DNA from: Candidatus Thioglobus plumae
GTDB taxonomy: Bacteria > Pseudomonadota > Gammaproteobacteria > PS1 > Pseudothioglobaceae
NCBI GenBank assembly: GCA_910595815.1
Contig: CAJVCM010000054.1
Span: forward strand, 1 to 8,384
Direction: 5' to 3'
Length of the DNA: 8,384 nucleotides
Program-made: the position numbers and the translations under genes
The notes under the pieces: generated by a model
What the model was told of the DNA's origin: nothing
Database searches by the model: none
The model's input: the letters and a program-made list of their open reading frames with translations, nothing else
Part shown: positions 4,777-8,384 of the stretch, piece after piece
Layout of the letters: each line of letters opens with the position of its first letter
Position numbering within the stretch: position 1 is the stretch's first letter

Positions 4777-7599
4777 ATGGATCAGATTAGTATTCGTGGC
4801 GCCAGAGTCCACAACTTAAAAAACATTGATATCGATATTCCAAGGAATAAACTGGTTGTGATTACCGGTCTATCTGGTTCGGGTAAATCATCACTAGCCT
4901 TTGATACGATTTATGCTGAAGGACAACGTCGTTATGTTGAATCTTTATCGGCTTATGCGCGTCAATTTTTATCCTTAATGGAAAAGCCTGATGTAGATCA
5001 TATTGAGGGCCTATCTCCTGCTATTTCTATTGAACAAAAGGCCACTTCGCATAATCCGCGTTCAACTGTTGGTACTATTACTGAAATCTATGATTATTTA
5101 AGATTATTATTTGCTCGTGCCGGACTACCAAAATGTCCAGAGCATAAAATTGACTTGGTCTCACAAACCATCTCGCAGATGGTAGACGGCATTATGGCTT
5201 TGCCTGAAGGCGAAAAGATTATGTTGCTTGCACCTGTGGTGCAAAATCGCAAGGGCAGCCATACAAAAATGCTAGATGAGTTATCTCACCAGGGTTTTTT
5301 ACGTGCACGTGTGGATGGCAAGATTGTGTACTTAGATGACATGACTGAGCTTGATGGCAAGACACATCACACCATTGAAATTGTCGTTGATCGCCTTAAG
5401 GTTAGAAAAGATATTACTTCTCGCTTGTCTGAATCTTTAGAAACAGCGCTTAATTTAAGTGCTGGTTTGGTACGTGTTGTATCGATGGACGAGGAATCAA
5501 GCCAAGATGAACTTGTATTTTCGGCCAAGTTTTCTTGTGTTGAGTGCGGGTATTCGTTAGAAGAATTAGAGCCAAGATTATTTTCATTTAACAACCCAGT
5601 TGGTGCTTGCCCAAGTTGTGATGGATTAGGTGTTAAGGATGTTTTTGATGAAGCTAAAGTTGTGGCTAGTCCCGACCTTAGTTTAGCCGATGGTGCGATT
5701 TATGGCTGGGGTCGTTCAAACGCTTATTTTTATCAAATATTAATGCTGGTAGGGCAAAATTACGGCTTTAGCATTGATACCCCGTATGAACTATTGAGTG
5801 ACGAGCATAAGCACATTGTCTTATATGGTAGTGGCGAAGATGAAATTGATTTTTCAAGAATCAAGGGACGTAAAGGCTGGGCAAATAAAGCCAAGCCATT
5901 TGATGGTGTCATCCCAAGAATGATGCGTCGTTATGAAGAGAGTGAGATTCGATCTGTACGTGAAGAATTGTCACGTTATGTAGTGACTAGAGACTGCAGT
6001 AGTTGTGAAGGTGAACGATTGAATGAGTCAGCCAGAAATGTATTCATCGGTGATTATAATTTATCCAAAATTTCCAAACTCTCAATTGCTAATATTCATG
6101 AATTTTTCAAAGATTTAAAACTCGAGGGTGCACGTGGAGAGATTGCCGACAAGGTTTTAAAAGAAATCACTCAACGTTTAGAGTTTTTGATTAATGTAGG
6201 CTTAGAATATTTAAGTTTAGAGCGTCGTTCTAGTACTTTATCTGGTGGTGAGGCGCAACGTATTCGCCTAGCCAGCCAAATAGGTGCAGGCTTAATGGGT
6301 GTTTTGTATGTATTAGATGAGCCTTCTATTGGGCTGCATCAACGAGATAACGAAAAGTTATTAAATACGCTAATTTATCTAAGAGATATTGGCAATACAG
6401 TGATTGTAGTAGAGCACGATGAAGATGCGATTAAGCAAGCAGATTACGTTATTGATATTGGCCCAGGCGCAGGTATACATGGTGGTGAAATTATTGCCTG
6501 TGGCACACCACAAGAAGTTAGTGATAACCCTAAATCTCTCACCGGTGATTATCTTAGTGGTCGTCAGAGTATTGAAATTCCAAATGAGCGAAAAACCGCA
6601 CAAAATTGGCTTAAGATTCGAGGCGCTTCAGGTAATAATCTTAACCAAGTTGATTTGTCAATTCCGGTAGGGGTGCTTACTTGTATTACTGGTGTGTCGG
6701 GTTCTGGAAAATCTACATTGATTAATGATACGTTGTATTCTTTAGCTGCTAGAGAGTTGAATCGTGCACAAACAACACCTTCCCCCCATGTCTCTATCGA
6801 GGGGCTTGAGTATTTTGACAAGGTGGTTAATATTGATCAAAGTCCAATTGGGCGTACACCACGTTCAAATCCAGCAACTTACACTGGAGTGTTTTCATTG
6901 GTTCGTGATTTATTTTCTCAGACTTTAGAGGCGCGCTCGCGTGGCTATAAAGCTGGGCGTTTTAGTTTTAATGTTAAAGGCGGACGTTGTGAAGCTTGTA
7001 AGGGCGATGGCTTAATTAAAGTGGAGATGCATTTCTTAGCGGATATATATGTACCTTGTGATGTGTGTAATAGTCATCGATATAATCGTGAAACCTTAGA
7101 GATTTTCTATAAAGGCAAAACCATCGCACAAGTTTTAGAAATGACAGTCGAAGATGCGGTGGTGTTTTTTGAACCCATGCCAAAGATTAAGCAAAAATTA
7201 CAAACATTGATGGATGTGGGTTTGTCGTATATTACTTTAGGGCAAAATGCCACCACCTTGTCAGGTGGTGAAGCACAGCGAATCAAGTTGGCCAAAGAGT
7301 TGTCTAAAATAGATACTGGACAAACGCTTTATATTTTAGATGAGCCAACGACAGGCTTGCATTTTCACGATATCAAGCAATTGTTAGCGGTGATTAATCG
7401 TCTGCGTGAGCGTGAGAACACTATTGTGATTATTGAGCATAATTTAGATGTGATTAAAACTGCAGATTGGATTGTAGATTTGGGACCAGAAGGTGGAGAT
7501 AAGGGTGGTAAGATCATTGCAACTGGGACACCTGAAGAGGTTGCAGAAGTCAAAGGATCTTATACGGGGCAATACCTAAAACTTATTCTTCAAAAATAA
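4777..7599 (+). CDS. uvrA: Excinuclease ABC subunit A (UvrA)
   Basis: The 940-residue ATPase is the damage-sensing subunit of nucleotide excision repair. As a dimer it finds bulky lesions, loads UvrB and then leaves. Both ABC modules are intact. Module I has Walker A GLSGSGKS at 31-38, the first zinc module C254/C257/C278/C281, signature LSGGEAQR at 488-495 and Walker B with D514-E515. Module II has Walker A GVSGSGKS at 639-646, zinc finger C738/C741/C761/C764, signature LSGGE at 828-832 and Walker B with D855-E856. Length equals that of E. coli UvrA, and the N-terminus (MDQISIRGARVHNLKNI) aligns with it, which supports this ATG despite the lack of a clear Shine-Dalgarno site. The gene stands alone. 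Its last 17 bp overlap the convergent DUF3108 gene, and no terminator is visible. Confidence 0.98.
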   Translation: MDQISIRGARVHNLKNIDIDIPRNKLVVITGLSGSGKSSLAFDTIYAEGQRRYVESLSAYARQFLSLMEKPDVDHIEGLSPAISIEQKATSHNPRSTVGTITEIYDYLRLLFARAGLPKCPEHKIDLVSQTISQMVDGIMALPEGEKIMLLAPVVQNRKGSHTKMLDELSHQGFLRARVDGKIVYLDDMTELDGKTHHTIEIVVDRLKVRKDITSRLSESLETALNLSAGLVRVVSMDEESSQDELVFSAKFSCVECGYSLEELEPRLFSFNNPVGACPSCDGLGVKDVFDEAKVVASPDLSLADGAIYGWGRSNAYFYQILMLVGQNYGFSIDTPYELLSDEHKHIVLYGSGEDEIDFSRIKGRKGWANKAKPFDGVIPRMMRRYEESEIRSVREELSRYVVTRDCSSCEGERLNESARNVFIGDYNLSKISKLSIANIHEFFKDLKLEGARGEIADKVLKEITQRLEFLINVGLEYLSLERRSSTLSGGEAQRIRLASQIGAGLMGVLYVLDEPSIGLHQRDNEKLLNTLIYLRDIGNTVIVVEHDEDAIKQADYVIDIGPGAGIHGGEIIACGTPQEVSDNPKSLTGDYLSGRQSIEIPNERKTAQNWLKIRGASGNNLNQVDLSIPVGVLTCITGVSGSGKSTLINDTLYSLAARELNRAQTTPSPHVSIEGLEYFDKVVNIDQSPIGRTPRSNPATYTGVFSLVRDLFSQTLEARSRGYKAGRFSFNVKGGRCEACKGDGLIKVEMHFLADIYVPCDVCNSHRYNRETLEIFYKGKTIAQVLEMTVEDAVVFFEPMPKIKQKLQTLMDVGLSYITLGQNATTLSGGEAQRIKLAKELSKIDTGQTLYILDEPTTGLHFHDIKQLLAVINRLRERENTIVIIEHNLDVIKTADWIVDLGPEGGDKGGKIIATGTPEEVAEVKGSYTGQYLKLILQK

Positions 7600-8182
7600 C
7601 ATTTTTTAGTTTCAAACTAAGTCTTGGATTTTTGAAATATGTAAATAAAGCGTTTTGACTTTTTGAAAAATGTAGTTCTATATTCCTATCTTTTTCGATG
7701 ATTTTGACAGTATTAGAATTATCACTTTCCATAATTTGATAACGATGTTGCTCTATTTTCTTGCCATTATTAACCCTAAAGTCGAAATCAATTTTATCTG
7801 GATTGTTGTTAATTTCATTAGACAGCGCTAAGAATAAAGATAGAGGATCTAAAACGTCGTTTTTTAATTTAATGGCTATGTTTTTTTCAATTGCGCCATT
7901 GATTACTTCTAATACACTGTACGAATCCACATTAACACCAGAATGGTCAATACTAAGTATTGACTCTGTTTCAACATTGTAGTCTTTAATTAATTTTCCA
8001 AACCCTGTGGTTTTGGCGTTGGATTTGTAATGATACAAATTATTTTTTACAGTAAGTTTTCGATTGTCTACACCTACTTTGATACCTGACCATGAAAGTG
8101 TGTATGTAGCTTCATGTGGGGTTAAGGCGCTAGTGGCCGTATTGATTAGGCAACATAAAATAGTGATAACGATTGATTTCAT
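7583..8182 (-). CDS. DUF3108-family exported protein
   Basis: The 199-residue protein has a signal peptide (about 1-19, cleavage near ATSA|LT) and a predominantly beta-strand-like mature part. It begins LTPHEATYTLSWSGIKVGVDNRKL, the 'aromatic, short gap, G-x-x-x-G' opening seen in DUF3108 proteins. The segment GFGKLIKDYNVETES (61-75) and the ending LKLKNVIFEE also look like that family. DUF3108 proteins are periplasmic or outer-membrane-associated and have no established biochemical role that I know of. The two cysteines at 10-11 lie in the signal peptide and do not form a lipobox. The gene starts inside the purN stop (ATGA overlap), so its translation is coupled to purN. A purN-DUF3108 pairing also occurs in Pseudomonas and other gammaproteobacteria as I recall. 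The 3' end overlaps uvrA by 17 bp, and no terminator is visible. The gene is confident; the family name is fairly so. Confidence 0.82.
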   Translation of the reverse strand: MKSIVITILCCLINTATSALTPHEATYTLSWSGIKVGVDNRKLTVKNNLYHYKSNAKTTGFGKLIKDYNVETESILSIDHSGVNVDSYSVLEVINGAIEKNIAIKLKNDVLDPLSLFLALSNEINNNPDKIDFDFRVNNGKKIEQHRYQIMESDNSNTVKIIEKDRNIELHFSKSQNALFTYFKNPRLSLKLKNVIFEE

Positions 8183-8384
8183 AACGTCTTTCCATCTAAA
8201 ACAGCTTTACCATTACTTAACTCAAGCCTGCCCTGAGTAAACCAATGGATAACTTTAGGAAAAAGTTTGTGCTCTTCAATTAGCACTCTTTTAGCTAGAG
8301 AATCGGCATCATCATCAGCCAATACAGCAACACGACTTTGAGCAATAATAGGGCCACCATCAAGTTCAGCAGTAACAAAATGAA
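8179..8384 (-). CDS. purN: Phosphoribosylglycinamide formyltransferase, C-terminal part (partial)
   Basis: The frame runs off the right edge and gives 67 residues, starting HFVTAELDGGPIIAQSRVAV and ending in TGA at 8179-8181. This matches the C-terminal third of PurN, the cytosolic enzyme that transfers a formyl group from 10-formyltetrahydrofolate to GAR in purine synthesis. The Asp of ELDGGP (codon 8359-8361) corresponds to the catalytic D144 of E. coli PurN. The later segments LIEEHKLFPKVIHWFTQGRL and LDGKTL also match the family, and the protein ends soon after LDG, without the longer tail of E. coli PurN. The TGA overlaps the ATG of the next gene by four bases. purM probably lies further right, outside the window. 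Confidence 0.93.
   Translation of the reverse strand, partial: HFVTAELDGGPIIAQSRVAVLADDDADSLAKRVLIEEHKLFPKVIHWFTQGRLELSNGKAVLDGKTL

Noticed and set aside
6419..6670. Alternative frames inside uvrA (for example 6419-6670 plus strand, and 5367-5594, 6379-6603, 6564-6821, 7107-7295 and 7365-7553 minus strand).
   Set aside because: They are out-of-frame or antisense shadows of a complete, conserved uvrA, with no recognisable protein sequence.
7606..7620. TTAGTT-TCA-AACTAA hairpin just after uvrA, considered as its terminator.
   Set aside because: It is only 6 bp, AT-rich, lies within the DUF3108 coding sequence and is not followed by a T run on the plus strand.
1..8384. CRISPR arrays, tRNA or rRNA genes, insertion sequences, phage or defence genes.
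   Set aside because: No regularly spaced repeats, transposase motifs, terminal inverted repeats or RNA-gene sequences were seen on either strand. Nearly all the window is explained by core genes.

Overview
This window looks like ordinary chromosomal core from an AT-rich gammaproteobacterium (by eye around 40% G+C or slightly below). The UvrA, RRF, CmoB and BioC proteins are close in sequence and length to their gammaproteobacterial counterparts: UvrA is 940 residues and RRF 185, both as in E. coli. Complex I (nuoN), CmoB and the purN-DUF3108 pair also fit that class. A marine SUP05/Thioglobus-type sulfur oxidiser is a possible source, but this is an impression from composition and gene style, not proven by the window.

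Layout, left to right. (1) 1-120: the last 39 codons of nuoN on the plus strand, followed by a strong hairpin terminator at 165-200 that separates it from a convergent minus-strand group. (2) 292-2875, minus strand, transcribed right to left: cmoB (tRNA wobble-uridine modification), a ZnuA-like periplasmic metal-binding protein, then bioC (entry step of biotin synthesis). The genes are 26 bp apart or overlap, so they are probably one operon although their functions are unrelated. (3) 2948-3349, plus strand: a small acidic secreted protein that I do not recognise. It has its own near-consensus promoter, a good Shine-Dalgarno sequence and a perfect 16-bp bidirectional terminator. (4) 3414-4686, minus strand: pyrH then frr, 1 bp apart, ending at the shared terminator. 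(5) 4777-7599, plus strand: uvrA, divergent from pyrH. (6) 7583-8384, minus strand: the 3' end of purN, then a DUF3108 exported protein coupled to it by an ATGA overlap. The DUF3108 gene's 3' end overlaps that of uvrA by 17 bp.

The genes are mostly housekeeping: respiration, biotin, tRNA modification, pyrimidine nucleotides, ribosome recycling, DNA repair and purines. I find no mobile element, CRISPR array, RNA gene, phage remnant or defence system, and no convincing new multi-gene system. The items most worth a second look are the unknown secreted protein cassette at 2948-3349, the lost predicted zinc ligand in the ZnuA-like protein, a substitution at a predicted UMP-contacting position of PyrH, and two divergent intergenic regions where a plus-strand promoter sits on or next to the opposite gene's start codon.
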